Source: an uncultured Lachnospiraceae bacterium
GTDB lineage: Bacteria > Bacillota > Clostridia > Lachnospirales > Lachnospiraceae
Length of the DNA stretch: 64,000 nucleotides
Assembly: GCA_902493385.1 (NCBI GenBank)
Contig: CABUPO010000001.1
Span: forward strand, 62,001-126,000
Reading direction: 5' to 3'
Below, piece by piece: positions 24,186-32,644 of the stretch. Each line of letters begins with the position of its first letter. The first letter of the stretch is position 1. The translations under genes and the position numbers were made by a program. The notes beneath the pieces are model-generated. The model was not told the DNA's origin. It did not search any database and worked only from the letters and a program-made list of their open reading frames with translations.

Positions 24186-24472
24186 AAAAAAGCCGCCTCC
24201 TTTTCGCACTTTAAACTACAGTACGACAAGTGGTGACTGTACACTTATCCGTGCGTGTCGCATCGACCCTCAAAAATAATGAGCCACATGCGCGGGCCAC
24301 ACGTTTATCTGCTCAAAGACAGAATTATAAATTAGTACAGTGACTTGTCGCCATCATCTGAGGTAGTAAACATTCTACCTTCTTGCTGACATTCGCTCCA
24401 CGAAAAACCCCCAAAAACAGTGTATTCTGCATTGCGGCAACCTCCGCTTCACAGCTATCATGTCACACAACA
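24186..24472 (-). ncRNA. Structured 5' leader of the S10 operon with two alternative foldings
   Basis: The untranslated leader from the promoter to rpsJ. An upstream arm containing CGACAAGT and CACTGTAC (24350-24335) can pair over about 90 bases with GTACAGT and ACTTGTCG (24242-24224). The same downstream arm can instead form a local hairpin, TACAGT with ACTGTA (24241-24217). The two pairings exclude each other, as in attenuators and switches. A 35-codon reading frame with a strong ribosome site lies before the first arm. E. coli regulates this operon through an L4-binding leader; homology is not shown. Confidence 0.55.
24325..24432 (-). CDS. Candidate 35-residue upstream reading frame in the S10 leader
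   Basis: An ATG at 24432 with GCGGAGG eight bases upstream opens a 35-codon frame, beginning MQNTLFLGVFRGANVSKK and ending SHCTNL. Its stop lies just after the first long-range pairing arm (24350-24335), so a translating ribosome would cover that arm and free its downstream partner. That geometry suits a leader peptide or a translated attenuator. I recognise no protein family; it may also be fortuitous. Confidence 0.4.
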   Translation of the reverse strand: MQNTLFLGVFRGANVSKKVECLLPQMMATSHCTNL

Positions 24473-24478
24473 TTTGAG

Positions 24479-24507
24479 ATTATACACTATTTCATTTCTC
24501 AATGCAA
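24479..24507 (-). promoter_or_regulatory. Promoter of the S10-spc-alpha superoperon
   Basis: TTGCAT (24507-24502), 17-base spacer, TATAAT (24484-24479). Transcription would start near 24472, giving a leader of roughly 290 bases before rpsJ. Confidence 0.85.
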
Positions 24508-24544
24508 TAGTTTTCTTATTTTTTTAGAGTTTTTTGTATTGAAC

Positions 24545-24577
24545 AAAAACTGCGGCGCACCTGTTATGGCACGCCGC
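24545..24577 (-). terminator. Terminator of the secreted-protein gene upstream of the S10 promoter
   Basis: On the minus strand GCGGCG and CGCCGC close a stem with an inner CC/GG pairing, followed by AGTTTTTG. It lies about 45 bases past the stop at 24622. Confidence 0.85.
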
Positions 24578-24621
24578 GTTATACCTTAAAAATGAAAATT
24601 GCTTCTTAATATGGATAAATA

Positions 24622-26235
24622 TTATTTTGCTATAAGCTTCACAGATTTAACTGTAATATCTGCGCTATAGCCGCCTTCCGTAATAGTTCCCCACCATCCC
24701 CATGTTCCTGGGAGAGCTACTACTACTCCATATATATCATCTGTTACTTGTGACATATCAAATTCAAACACTGCTTCTGAATCTGCATCTCCAGCATTAT
24801 AAATTCCATCTTTTATAACGCTGTTGCCTTCGCCGTCAGGATTACACTCAGCGTTCGTCACAACACCCAGTCTTATAGGTGTGTTGCTCTGGCTTGAAGA
24901 AAGAGTTACCACCATTTCTGAATATTTTGAAGGATCAACAGCAGTCTTGTCTCCATTGAAATAGAATACAATTCCTTTTCCAGCAGCAACATTCGCTGTA
25001 ACGCTTCCATCTTTTCCATATGTGTTAGCTTCTTTACTAATCCACCATGAAGCATTAACTGCTGTGTCTTCTGACATTACAACATCTAAATCCTCAGTTG
25101 TATCTGGTTCATCTGTTGTACTTGGTTCATCCGTTGTACTTGGCTCGTCTGTTGTACTTGGCTCGTCTGTTGTGCTTGGCTCGTCTGTTGTTCCAGGATC
25201 ACTGCCTGTATATTTTGAATTAGAGAACACTACTTTGGTAATAGTAACCTTTGCAGGTCCATTAGCGCTAAGTGAATCTGCATCATTGAAGAAGAAGAGC
25301 GCCTTATTAATATACCAGCTTGTGCTGTCTCCTTCAGGAAGTGATGCTGTATATTCTCCTTCAGGAAGTATATTGCCTTCTTCATCTGCAGCGGCAAATA
25401 CTCCGCCCCATGCTGCAACGGTCTCAGTAGACTTATCGTTAGGATCTCTCCAAAGTCCGCATCCAAATCCGCCTGCTACGTTAACAGGATCTTTATAATA
25501 TACAGTTATAGTATCATAGTTCTTTCCTAAAATTTCTTCAGGTGCGTTAAATGCCATTCCTGAATACTGTGAACTTACCTCAACTGTAACAGTACCGTCT
25601 TCATTAAGTACAGCCGTAGCATCTCCCTGAGCTACTACATTAGGCGTATCTCCATCTAATGTAAATGGAAGCGTATATGGAGCAGCCGGTGATTCCATAG
25701 GCGGAGCCGTTGGTGTTGGCGTTGGTGTTGATGGCACTGCCGTAGGTCTAGGTGTTCTTGTCGGCTTTGGTGTATCTGTAGCAGATGGAACATCTGTAGC
25801 AGGATTAACTGTTGCCGTAGGATTAGGATTCTGTGTAGCGTTCTGTCCTGGCGCTGTAGGGTTAGCTGAAGGTACTACAGCAGATGCTGCGCTTACAGCA
25901 ACCTTAACAGTTGCCTTAGCCTTCTTATTAACCTTTGATGTTACTTTAATCTTAGCAGTTCCTACTGCCTTAGCTTTAATAACACCTTTCTTAGTAACTG
26001 TTGCAACAGCCTTCTTGGTTGTCTTGTAAGAAACCTTTTTGCTTGCTTTTGCAGGGTTAACCTTCTTGACCTTAAGCTTGAACTTCTGTCCTACAGTAAG
26101 GTTAACCTTCTTTTTGTTCATTACAATCTTCTTAGCTTTAGGTGCAGCAGATGCGTCCGGAGCTAATGTTAATGATGTACAAACAAGAGCTGCCGCCATT
26201 GCCACGCACGTAAGCTTTTTAATGGCTTTTTTCAT
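24622..26235 (-). CDS. Secreted protein with a bacterial Ig-like domain and two lectin-like beta-sandwich domains
   Basis: A 537-residue exported protein. A signal peptide (residues about 1-30, MKKAIKKLTCVAMAAALVC) leads into a Lys-rich BIG2-type Ig-like domain (about 35-118), then a Pro/Thr linker (about 120-185). Two beta-sandwich segments follow, about 186-345 and 390-537, each with the Trp and Gly spacing of carbohydrate-binding modules (for example AWGGVFAAADEEG and PGTWGWWGTITEGGY). They are joined by five TTDEPS-type repeats. No catalytic domain is visible. It may bind cell-wall or dietary glycans. GGAGG is seven bases before the ATG and a terminator follows. Confidence 0.75.
   Translation of the reverse strand: MKKAIKKLTCVAMAAALVCTSLTLAPDASAAPKAKKIVMNKKKVNLTVGQKFKLKVKKVNPAKASKKVSYKTTKKAVATVTKKGVIKAKAVGTAKIKVTSKVNKKAKATVKVAVSAASAVVPSANPTAPGQNATQNPNPTATVNPATDVPSATDTPKPTRTPRPTAVPSTPTPTPTAPPMESPAAPYTLPFTLDGDTPNVVAQGDATAVLNEDGTVTVEVSSQYSGMAFNAPEEILGKNYDTITVYYKDPVNVAGGFGCGLWRDPNDKSTETVAAWGGVFAAADEEGNILPEGEYTASLPEGDSTSWYINKALFFFNDADSLSANGPAKVTITKVVFSNSKYTGSDPGTTDEPSTTDEPSTTDEPSTTDEPSTTDEPDTTEDLDVVMSEDTAVNASWWISKEANTYGKDGSVTANVAAGKGIVFYFNGDKTAVDPSKYSEMVVTLSSSQSNTPIRLGVVTNAECNPDGEGNSVIKDGIYNAGDADSEAVFEFDMSQVTDDIYGVVVALPGTWGWWGTITEGGYSADITVKSVKLIAK
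25105..25194. repeat. Five tandem 18-base units coding for TTDEPS
   Basis: Five in-frame copies of an 18-base unit, four nearly identical and the outer ones slightly diverged. They encode an acidic Thr/Pro linker between the two lectin-like domains. Copy number could vary between strains by slippage without breaking the frame. Confidence 0.9.
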
Positions 26236-26349
26236 TTCATTTCCTCCTTGATATTATAAATTTACTCTTACAATTATACAATCTAATACAAACCGGGTCA
26301 AGTCAATTATCAAAATATATTGCAGATTTTTTTGCAATATTGCAAAAAA

Positions 26350-27207
26350 TTATTTCCATCTTGCGCTTGCCCCGCAGGGAAATAACAGCCCACTGGATGT
26401 CACAGGCAGTCCTATCTCATCCGCTGTAACAGTTCCGCCGAACTTTCTTGTTATCTCAGTATTCATTATATAAGAAAGAACTGCGGGCTGAAGTCCTGTG
26501 GTGTATGAATTAATAACAAAAAATATCGGATTATCTGACAGAATCTTTGTACAAAGCTTAACAAGCTCGTGAATCTTATCCTCAATCTTCCAGACCTCGC
26601 CTCCCGGTCCCCTTCCATAAGAGGGTGGATCCATAACGATTCCATCATAATGATTTCCGCGTCTTATTTCTCTTTCTACGAACTTAACGCAGTCATCCAC
26701 AAGATATCTTACCGGCGCCGAAGCAAGTCCTGAAAGAGCCGCGTTCTCTTTAGCCCATGTAACCATGCCCTTAGATGCGTCAACATGCGTAACTGCTGCC
26801 CCCGCTTCTGCACACGCCACCGTAGCTCCTCCTGTATAAGCGAACAGATTCAGCACCTTAACCGGCCTGCCCGCTTCACGTATACGCGCCCTCATATAAT
26901 CCCAGTTAACAGCCTGTTCGGGAAACAGTCCGGTATGCTTAAAGCTAAACGGTTTAAGGCCAAAAGTAAGATTTCTATATCTTATGTTCCACTGCTTTGG
27001 CAAATCAAAAAACTCCCATTCACCGCCGCCTCTGCTGCTTCTATGATAGTGGGCGTTCGGCTTTTTCCAGCCGGGATGCTTCTTCGGCGTCTTCCATATA
27101 GCCTGCGGATCAGGCCTTATCAGTATATAATCTCCCCATCTTTCCAGCTTCTCTCCTGATGATGCGTCAAGCACCTCATAATCTTTCCATCCATCTGCAA
27201 TAAACAT
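26350..27207 (-). CDS. Class I SAM-dependent methyltransferase, RlmK/RlmI-like, without PUA domain
   Basis: A 285-residue methyltransferase of the family that modifies 23S rRNA. SAM motif I is VLNLFAYTGGAT (118-129), followed by HVDASKGMVTWAKEN and the catalytic DPPSYGRG (193-200), characteristic of RNA methyltransferases of this group. The N-terminal PUA domain of RlmI is absent, as in other stand-alone Clostridia versions. The exact RNA target is not evident. It is transcribed divergently from the zinc-ribbon gene. Confidence 0.85.
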   Translation of the reverse strand: MFIADGWKDYEVLDASSGEKLERWGDYILIRPDPQAIWKTPKKHPGWKKPNAHYHRSSRGGGEWEFFDLPKQWNIRYRNLTFGLKPFSFKHTGLFPEQAVNWDYMRARIREAGRPVKVLNLFAYTGGATVACAEAGAAVTHVDASKGMVTWAKENAALSGLASAPVRYLVDDCVKFVEREIRRGNHYDGIVMDPPSYGRGPGGEVWKIEDKIHELVKLCTKILSDNPIFFVINSYTTGLQPAVLSYIMNTEITRKFGGTVTADEIGLPVTSSGLLFPCGASARWK

Positions 27208-27227
27208 GCTTTTTCACCTCAATAATC

Positions 27228-27239
27228 AATTGTACAATT
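27228..27239. promoter_or_regulatory. Small palindrome between divergent genes
   Basis: AATTGTACAATT, a perfect 12-base palindrome about 20 bases before the methyltransferase ATG. It could bind a dimeric regulator; no other support. Confidence 0.3.
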
Positions 27240-27273
27240 ATATTTACAGAGGGTCAACCTGTTCTGATATACA

Positions 27274-27302
27274 TTTACAAAAAAGAATACGTATGTTAGA
27301 AT
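27274..27302 (+). promoter_or_regulatory. Promoter of the zinc-ribbon/TPM pair
   Basis: TTTACA (27274-27279), 17-base spacer, TAGAAT (27297-27302). It is followed by a GGAGG before the ATG at 27333. Confidence 0.65.
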
Positions 27303-27332
27303 TTCAGATATTAATATTTATGGAGGTATCTG

Positions 27333-28292
27333 ATGTTAGATATAAAATGTCCGTCATGTTCACAACCAATGGAATTTGATACTGCCACCGGTAATCTTAC
27401 ATGTGCTTTCTGTTCATTTGAAACGCATATTACCAAAATAAATATGCCTGAATACGGCTCATACCAAAAATCTTCTTATATTAATGAACTGGCAGTTACA
27501 GATAACGATACAGATATTAATAACGCCATAAGCGCTGAGGTTTATATAGATAATAATAAGGAATATATTCCTGAAGCTATATCTAAAAGCGAAGCCTGCA
27601 CAGTATTAAGAAAATGGGCCGGCAAAAGTATATTTACCTGCCAATCCTTTAACAAAGCATTATCAGACGAAGACGCCGCCCTGAAATATGTTCCTGTATA
27701 CATATTTAAAGCAAACGCGTCCGCCGTATTAAACGGCGCAGCCGCAAAAACTGATGATCAGGAGGACCAGAAAGAACGTATAACACGCACGCATTATTAT
27801 AATATCAAACGACAGATAACGATTAATAACTACGCCAAAGCATTCAGCGCTTCAGACTATATATCCGATATTATATTAGAAGATATTCTTCCATACGATT
27901 ATTCACACGCAGAAATATATGATGACAATACCGTATGCAAAGGCGCTGTATGTAAAATCGCCAACCAACCGGATGATATACCTGACAAGGCCAAAAAGCC
28001 GGTTATCGCATATATGAACGACTTGCTGCTTGCTTCCACAAAAGAATATTCATCATTACACAACTACAGCATCACCCCATATCTGAATAATGCCGAAATA
28101 AAGACATTATATGTACCTGTATGGGAAGTCCGCTACAGCAAAAAACAATACGTCCACACTGTATATATTAATGCCGAGACAGGAAAAATAAGCGGAGAAT
28201 CTCCCGAATCTCCTCTTCGCATTACCTTATGCATTCTGATTACAGGCATTATCCTGTCAGCTTTGGCTGTACTCGGAATCTTATTAATATAA
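27333..28292 (+). CDS. Zinc-ribbon protein with a C-terminal membrane anchor
   Basis: A 319-residue protein that begins with a TFIIB-like zinc ribbon, Cys6/Cys9 and Cys24/Cys27 (CPSC, CAFC). The long middle part has no motif I recognise. The last 30 residues are hydrophobic (ITLCILITGIILSALAVLG), placing it in the membrane by its C-terminus. GGAGG lies seven bases before the ATG. It is 17 bases upstream of the TPM-domain gene, which suggests a membrane-associated pair. Similar pairs occur in other Lachnospiraceae, as I recall; the function is unknown. Confidence 0.7.
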   Translation: MLDIKCPSCSQPMEFDTATGNLTCAFCSFETHITKINMPEYGSYQKSSYINELAVTDNDTDINNAISAEVYIDNNKEYIPEAISKSEACTVLRKWAGKSIFTCQSFNKALSDEDAALKYVPVYIFKANASAVLNGAAAKTDDQEDQKERITRTHYYNIKRQITINNYAKAFSASDYISDIILEDILPYDYSHAEIYDDNTVCKGAVCKIANQPDDIPDKAKKPVIAYMNDLLLASTKEYSSLHNYSITPYLNNAEIKTLYVPVWEVRYSKKQYVHTVYINAETGKISGESPESPLRITLCILITGIILSALAVLGILLI

Positions 28293-28309
28293 AAGGAGGA
28301 GGCATTACT

Positions 28310-29074
28310 ATGAAATATGCGGCACATTATTTTACTACATGTATAATACTTACATTTCTTCTTACGTTACTTACATCAGCAGAATGCAAAGCACGCGTAA
28401 GTCTTGACATCAACAGCGACAAACCGGCTGTACAGGACGATGCAGATATATTCAGCGATTATGAAGAGGTAACCATTATCGACAGAGCCACAGAGCTCTA
28501 CGAGAAAACCGGATTTGTATACATTTTTATAACAACAGACAATACAACCGATTATAAGGCGTCGCGAGAGCTTGAAAGCATATACAACGAGCATAAAGAA
28601 GCGTTTGTTGGAAAAGGCGTCGTGCTGCTTCTTATAAGCACTGACCCTGATAATATATTATGCGAGCTTCAGGCATACAAAACGGCGGCTGATATGTTTC
28701 CGCAGTCAATATGCAATTATATAGAAAAGAATATAATAAACGATATAAATAACGGAGCATATACCAACGCCGTTAATACAATGTTCGATGAACTAAACAA
28801 AGTATATAATGGCGAGCCGACTAAAGATTCAGTTTCGGAAGACAATACTTTCGCAAAAAAGCTTAAAAGCAAAATACCTGCAATGATTCTTTCGGTATGC
28901 ATAGCTTTTATTTTGTCGGCTGTAATCACACTGGCAGCCGTAAAAATTGGAAAAAGAGGCTGCAAAAAGCCTCTTTCGGAAACAGACGGCTTCACATCAG
29001 ATTCTATCAAAAAACATGATGTGTATATCCGTTCAATAATTAACTCATATGACAAGCAGCGTAAGCATTCCTAA
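28310..29074 (+). CDS. TPM-domain membrane protein
   Basis: A 254-residue exported protein: signal peptide (about 1-25), a TPM domain (about 35-165) with VQDDADIFSDYEE, TGFVYIFITTDN and GKGVVLLLISTDPDN, and one membrane helix near residues 190-215, then a basic tail. TPM domains occur in proteins linked to membrane protein quality control and photosystem repair, and some have phosphatase activity. I placed the start at 28310, seven bases after GGAGGAGG. Its 3' end overlaps the convergent feoB end by 30 bases. Confidence 0.75.
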   Translation: MKYAAHYFTTCIILTFLLTLLTSAECKARVSLDINSDKPAVQDDADIFSDYEEVTIIDRATELYEKTGFVYIFITTDNTTDYKASRELESIYNEHKEAFVGKGVVLLLISTDPDNILCELQAYKTAADMFPQSICNYIEKNIINDINNGAYTNAVNTMFDELNKVYNGEPTKDSVSEDNTFAKKLKSKIPAMILSVCIAFILSAVITLAAVKIGKRGCKKPLSETDGFTSDSIKKHDVYIRSIINSYDKQRKHS

Positions 29075-31405
29075 TGAATGTACTATAAATGCACATATCC
29101 ACGCAATAACACACTGCATTATAACAACATATACAGCCCATTTAATTCCAAGCTCCCTTTTAATGGAGGCAACCGCCGCAACACACGGTGTATATAAAAG
29201 GCAGAATACCAAAAGCGACATTGCACCAAGCGGCGTTATCACAGAAAGTAACGCCGCCGTATTGCCAAACAATACAGTAATAGTGGATACTACGCTTTCT
29301 TTTGCCATAAATCCCGATATCAGCGCAGTCGAAATTCTCCAGTCGCCAAATCCAAGAGGCGTAAATACCGGCGTTATCCATCCTGCAATAACTGCAAGTA
29401 TACTATCCTTTGAATCCGACACCATGTTAAGCTGCGTATCAAACGACTGCATAAACCATATTATAATAGTTGCAATAAATATAACTGTAAACGCCCTCTG
29501 TAAAAAATCCTTTGCCTTATCCCACAAAAGCTGAATAACATTCTTAGCGCCCGGAAGGCGGTAATTTGGAAGCTCCATTACGAACGGAACCGCCTCGCCT
29601 TTAAACGCGCTGTTCTTAAGTATAACCGCAGTCAGAATACCGGCGGCTATTCCCATAAAGTACAGCCCAACCATTATAAGGCCCGCGCAGTCCGGGAAAA
29701 ACAGCCTTGTAAAGAAGCCATATATAGGAAGCTTTGCCGTACAGCTCATAAACGGCGTCAGTATAATTGTCATTTTCCTGTCCCTTTCGGACGGAAGCGT
29801 TCTCGCCGCCATTACTCCCGGAACAGTACATCCGAATCCTATAAGCATAGGAACAATACTTCTCCCTGACAATCCGATTTTTCTAAGCAGCTTATCCATT
29901 ACAAACGCCACTCTGGCCATATATCCCGTATCCTCAAGCAATGACAGGAAGAAAAATAATATAACGATAATCGGAATGAAGCTAAGCACGCTTCCTACGC
30001 CGTTAAATATTCCGTCGATAACCAAAGAACGCAGCGCCTCATTTACCCCGGCATTTATCATCGCCGTATCAACAAGCTCTGTAACCCAGTCTATACAAGC
30101 CTCCAAAAGATTCTGAAGCCATGCTCCTATAACGTTAAAGGTCAAATAAAATATAATTCCAATTATACCGATAAACGCCGGAATAGCGGTATATTTTCCG
30201 GTAAGAAGCTTATCGAGCTTAAGGCTTCTTATCTGCTCTCTGCTTTTTTCAGGCTTGGTTACGCATTCTTTTACCAGCTTCATTATAAATGAGAACCGCA
30301 TGTCGGCAATAGCAGCCGTACGGTCGAGGCCTCTTTCTTCTTCCATCTGGACAATAATATGCTCTAATGTCTCCTCCTCATTTTTCGTAAGCTTCAAAGA
30401 CTTTAATATATCTTCATCCTGTTCAATCAGTTTTGTTGCTGCAAATCTTACCGGAATATCAGCGCTCTTTGCATGGTCGTCAATCAGATGCATTATAGCA
30501 TGCAGGCATCTATGCACTGCGCCGCCATAATCAGACTCGTCACAAAAGTCGTTTCTTCCCGGCCTCTCCTGATATTTTGCAATATGAAGCGCATGATCGA
30601 TAAGCTCGTCTACGCCTTCATTTTTAGCAGCAGAAATCGGTACAACCGGTATACCCAGCATTCCTTCCATTTTATTGATATCGACAGAACCGCCGTTGCC
30701 GCGCATCTCATCCATCATGTTAAGAGCGAGCACAACCGGTATGTCAAGCTCCATAAGCTGCATTGTAAGGTACAGATTACGCTCAATGTTAGTTGCATCT
30801 ACTATATTAATTACGCATGTAGGCTTATTTGATAAAATAAACCTTCTCGAAACAAGCTCTTCACTTGAATAAGGAGACAGAGAATATATGCCCGGCAAAT
30901 CCGTAACAAGCGTATGCGGATGAGCCTTAATAACCCCATCCTTTCTGTCTACCGTTACTCCCGGAAAATTACCCACATGCTGATTAGAGCCTGTAAGCTG
31001 GTTAAAAAGCGTTGTTTTTCCACAGTTCTGGTTTCCTGCAAGCGCAAATGTAAGCGTCGTGTTATCCGGCAGAGGATTCTCGCCTTCTTTTATATGATAA
31101 CGCCCTCCTTCGCCAAAACCTGGATGCATACTCTTTTTATGTACTCTCCTGTCCGTTCCTTCATGGATTTTATCAGAATTATCCACCGGTGTAATCGTAA
31201 TATTTTTCGCATCATCCAGCCGGAGCGTCAGCTCATACCCATGTATCTTAATCTCCATAGGGTCGCCCATAGGCGCATATTTGACAAGTGTAACTTCTGC
31301 GCCGGGAATAACTCCCATATCAAGTAAATGCTGCCTTAATACGCCTTCTCCGAAAACTGATTCTATGCGCGCCGAATCACCTATAGCCAGCTCATTAAGC
31401 GTCAT
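29045..31405 (-). CDS. feoB: Ferrous iron transporter, FeoA-FeoB fusion
   Basis: A 786-residue Fe(II) importer. Residues 1-76 are a FeoA-like SH3 domain (MTLNELAIGDSARIE, DPMEIKIHGYELTLRL). After a linker comes the GTPase domain: G1 GNQNCGKTT (124-132), G2-G3 region with NFPGVTVDRK and DLPGIYSLSPYS, G4 NMMD. The membrane part carries the two Gate-like regions with IGFGCTVPGVMAARTL and TPFMSCTAKLPIYG, including the Cys residues. Fusion of FeoA to FeoB is common in Clostridia. GGAG lies eleven bases before the ATG. Confidence 0.96.
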   Translation of the reverse strand: MTLNELAIGDSARIESVFGEGVLRQHLLDMGVIPGAEVTLVKYAPMGDPMEIKIHGYELTLRLDDAKNITITPVDNSDKIHEGTDRRVHKKSMHPGFGEGGRYHIKEGENPLPDNTTLTFALAGNQNCGKTTLFNQLTGSNQHVGNFPGVTVDRKDGVIKAHPHTLVTDLPGIYSLSPYSSEELVSRRFILSNKPTCVINIVDATNIERNLYLTMQLMELDIPVVLALNMMDEMRGNGGSVDINKMEGMLGIPVVPISAAKNEGVDELIDHALHIAKYQERPGRNDFCDESDYGGAVHRCLHAIMHLIDDHAKSADIPVRFAATKLIEQDEDILKSLKLTKNEEETLEHIIVQMEEERGLDRTAAIADMRFSFIMKLVKECVTKPEKSREQIRSLKLDKLLTGKYTAIPAFIGIIGIIFYLTFNVIGAWLQNLLEACIDWVTELVDTAMINAGVNEALRSLVIDGIFNGVGSVLSFIPIIVILFFFLSLLEDTGYMARVAFVMDKLLRKIGLSGRSIVPMLIGFGCTVPGVMAARTLPSERDRKMTIILTPFMSCTAKLPIYGFFTRLFFPDCAGLIMVGLYFMGIAAGILTAVILKNSAFKGEAVPFVMELPNYRLPGAKNVIQLLWDKAKDFLQRAFTVIFIATIIIWFMQSFDTQLNMVSDSKDSILAVIAGWITPVFTPLGFGDWRISTALISGFMAKESVVSTITVLFGNTAALLSVITPLGAMSLLVFCLLYTPCVAAVASIKRELGIKWAVYVVIMQCVIAWICAFIVHSLGMLTLLVI

Positions 31406-31423
31406 ATTACCAACATCTCCTTT

Positions 31424-31819
31424 TTAATCTATAACATCAGCTTCCACCGGTATCCACATATTAGGATTGAAATTCAAGGTATATTTGTATTTGCTCACAT
31501 CTGCACTCGTAATGTCCTCAACTACATATGTAACATTGTCACTAAGTCCGATAAAGTGCTTTTTATACTCTCCATTTTCATCTTCTACAATAATTTCAAG
31601 CTGATTATCCTCAGTATCAGCCGTTATGGACATCTTTCCCGTCATTTGAAAAAGCACGTCGCCCTGCAGGCAGTTAATGACAGTAATCTGCCTTATATCA
31701 TTAAAATTATCCGCCTCCTGCGACAGGTTATAAGAAACCTTTTCAGCCTCTGATTCACACCCTGTCATTACTGTCATAACAGTTATAACCATTAATAATA
31801 AAGCAATTATTTTTTTCAT
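31424..31819 (-). CDS. Small lipoprotein of a type common in Firmicutes phages
   Basis: A 131-residue lipoprotein: MKKIIALLLMVITVMTVMTGC with the lipobox MTGC, then a soluble beta-rich domain with KVSYNLSQEADNFNDIRQIT and FNPNMWIPVEADV. I recall close relatives encoded in siphovirus genomes and prophages, where they are annotated as beta-sandwich lipoproteins and may act in superinfection exclusion; that role is not demonstrated here. I set the start at 31819, seven bases after GAGGG; the frame continues upstream through the tRNA-Leu gene, which cannot be coding. Its position next to a tRNA gene fits a prophage relic. Confidence 0.7.
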   Translation of the reverse strand: MKKIIALLLMVITVMTVMTGCESEAEKVSYNLSQEADNFNDIRQITVINCLQGDVLFQMTGKMSITADTEDNQLEIIVEDENGEYKKHFIGLSDNVTYVVEDITSADVSKYKYTLNFNPNMWIPVEADVID

Positions 31820-31927
31820 TTCAAAACCCTCATTTTCATTATTATTCTTTATACAATATAACACACCAAAGCAATTGTTTCCACTATCAACTTTAACTTT
31901 GATATGCCATAAGAAAGCACAGGGCAC

Positions 31928-31971
31928 AAAAAAATACGATAAATACGGCATCCCTGCTGTATATATCGTAT
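31928..31971 (-). terminator. Terminator of tRNA-Leu
   Basis: A long near-perfect stem, ATACGATA(T/A)ATAC plus GCA/TGC around a GGGA loop, followed by seven T, shortly after the tRNA 3' end. Confidence 0.9.
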
Positions 31972-31982
31972 CCATAAGCCAA

Positions 31983-32067
31983 TGCGGAAGATGGGACTTG
32001 AACCCACACGCTCGCAATGAGCACAAGATCCTTAGTCTTGCTCGTCTGCCAGTTCCGACACTTCCGC
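31983..32067 (-). tRNA. tRNA-Leu (anticodon AAG)
   Basis: An 85-base class II tRNA. The acceptor stem GCGGAAG pairs with CTTCCGC, the anticodon stem CAAGA/TCTTG encloses the loop CTAAGGA (anticodon AAG), there is a long variable arm (TGCTC/GAGC), and the T arm has GTGGGTTCAAGTCCCAT. CCA is not encoded. The A at position 34 is probably converted to inosine to read CUN codons. Confidence 0.96.
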
Positions 32068-32096
32068 AAACCGCATCTTTTCTTGACGCAAGATTG

Positions 32097-32125
32097 ATTA
32101 TAACAAAGCATATCGCAGTTGTCAA
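32097..32125 (-). promoter_or_regulatory. Promoter of tRNA-Leu
   Basis: TTGACA (32125-32120), 17-base spacer, TATAAT (32102-32097), a perfect consensus. Transcription starts about 25 bases before the tRNA. Confidence 0.93.
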
Positions 32126-32159
32126 CAATATTTTCAAAAAACTTCGCCGCTAAATATAT

Positions 32160-32606
32160 TTAACGAACATCTTCGGTAAGTATTCCGTATGCTTTGGAGT
32201 ACTTAGCCCTCCATCTTGCGCGCTGCTCGTCAGACACTCCGCTTACGCCGGCAATCCTGCTTTCATCCATATTGTGGCGCAGGTCGGCAAGCTTTACCGC
32301 CTTTGCCGCAGGATTATCCTTAAGCCGGATTATATAATCAAAATAATCCTCGCCGTCCTGATGCGTAAGAAGTCTTATGGCGTCCGTTATACGGTCCGGA
32401 AACTCTTTGCAAAGCTCTTCTAATGTAATATCCGTATCTTCAACAACGTCATGCAAAAGCGCAGCACAGACTTCCGTTTCATTATCAAACTGTTCCGCAA
32501 GATGATAAGGATGAAATATATACGGAACGCCGCTTACGTCATATTGCCCGTGATGCGCTTTATATGCAAACCTTATTGCTTTAATTACCAATGGTGTATA
32601 CAGCAT
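32160..32606 (-). CDS. HD-domain phosphohydrolase, RelA/SpoT hydrolase-like
   Basis: A 148-residue protein consisting of one HD domain. Metal ligands are visible as His32 (FHPYHLAEQF), His52-Asp53 (AALLHDVVEDT) and Asp in KLADLRHNMD, the pattern of the (p)ppGpp hydrolase half of SpoT and of small alarmone hydrolases. No synthetase, TGS or ACT domain is attached, so it may only hydrolyse. Substrate is not certain from sequence. It has a GGAGG-type site before the ATG and stands alone between the tRNA promoter and the ZIP gene. Confidence 0.8.
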   Translation of the reverse strand: MLYTPLVIKAIRFAYKAHHGQYDVSGVPYIFHPYHLAEQFDNETEVCAALLHDVVEDTDITLEELCKEFPDRITDAIRLLTHQDGEDYFDYIIRLKDNPAAKAVKLADLRHNMDESRIAGVSGVSDEQRARWRAKYSKAYGILTEDVR

Positions 32607-32644
32607 TACATCGCCTCCATATACACATGATAATTTATTTTTTC

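Noticed and set aside
25105..25194. CRISPR-like array
   Set aside because: The 18-base units are contiguous, in frame and code for TTDEPS; there are no spacers or cas genes anywhere in the window.
31820..32137. In-frame upstream extension of the lipoprotein gene
   Set aside because: It reads through the tRNA-Leu gene and its terminator; the lipoprotein start at 31819 has the ribosome site and signal peptide.
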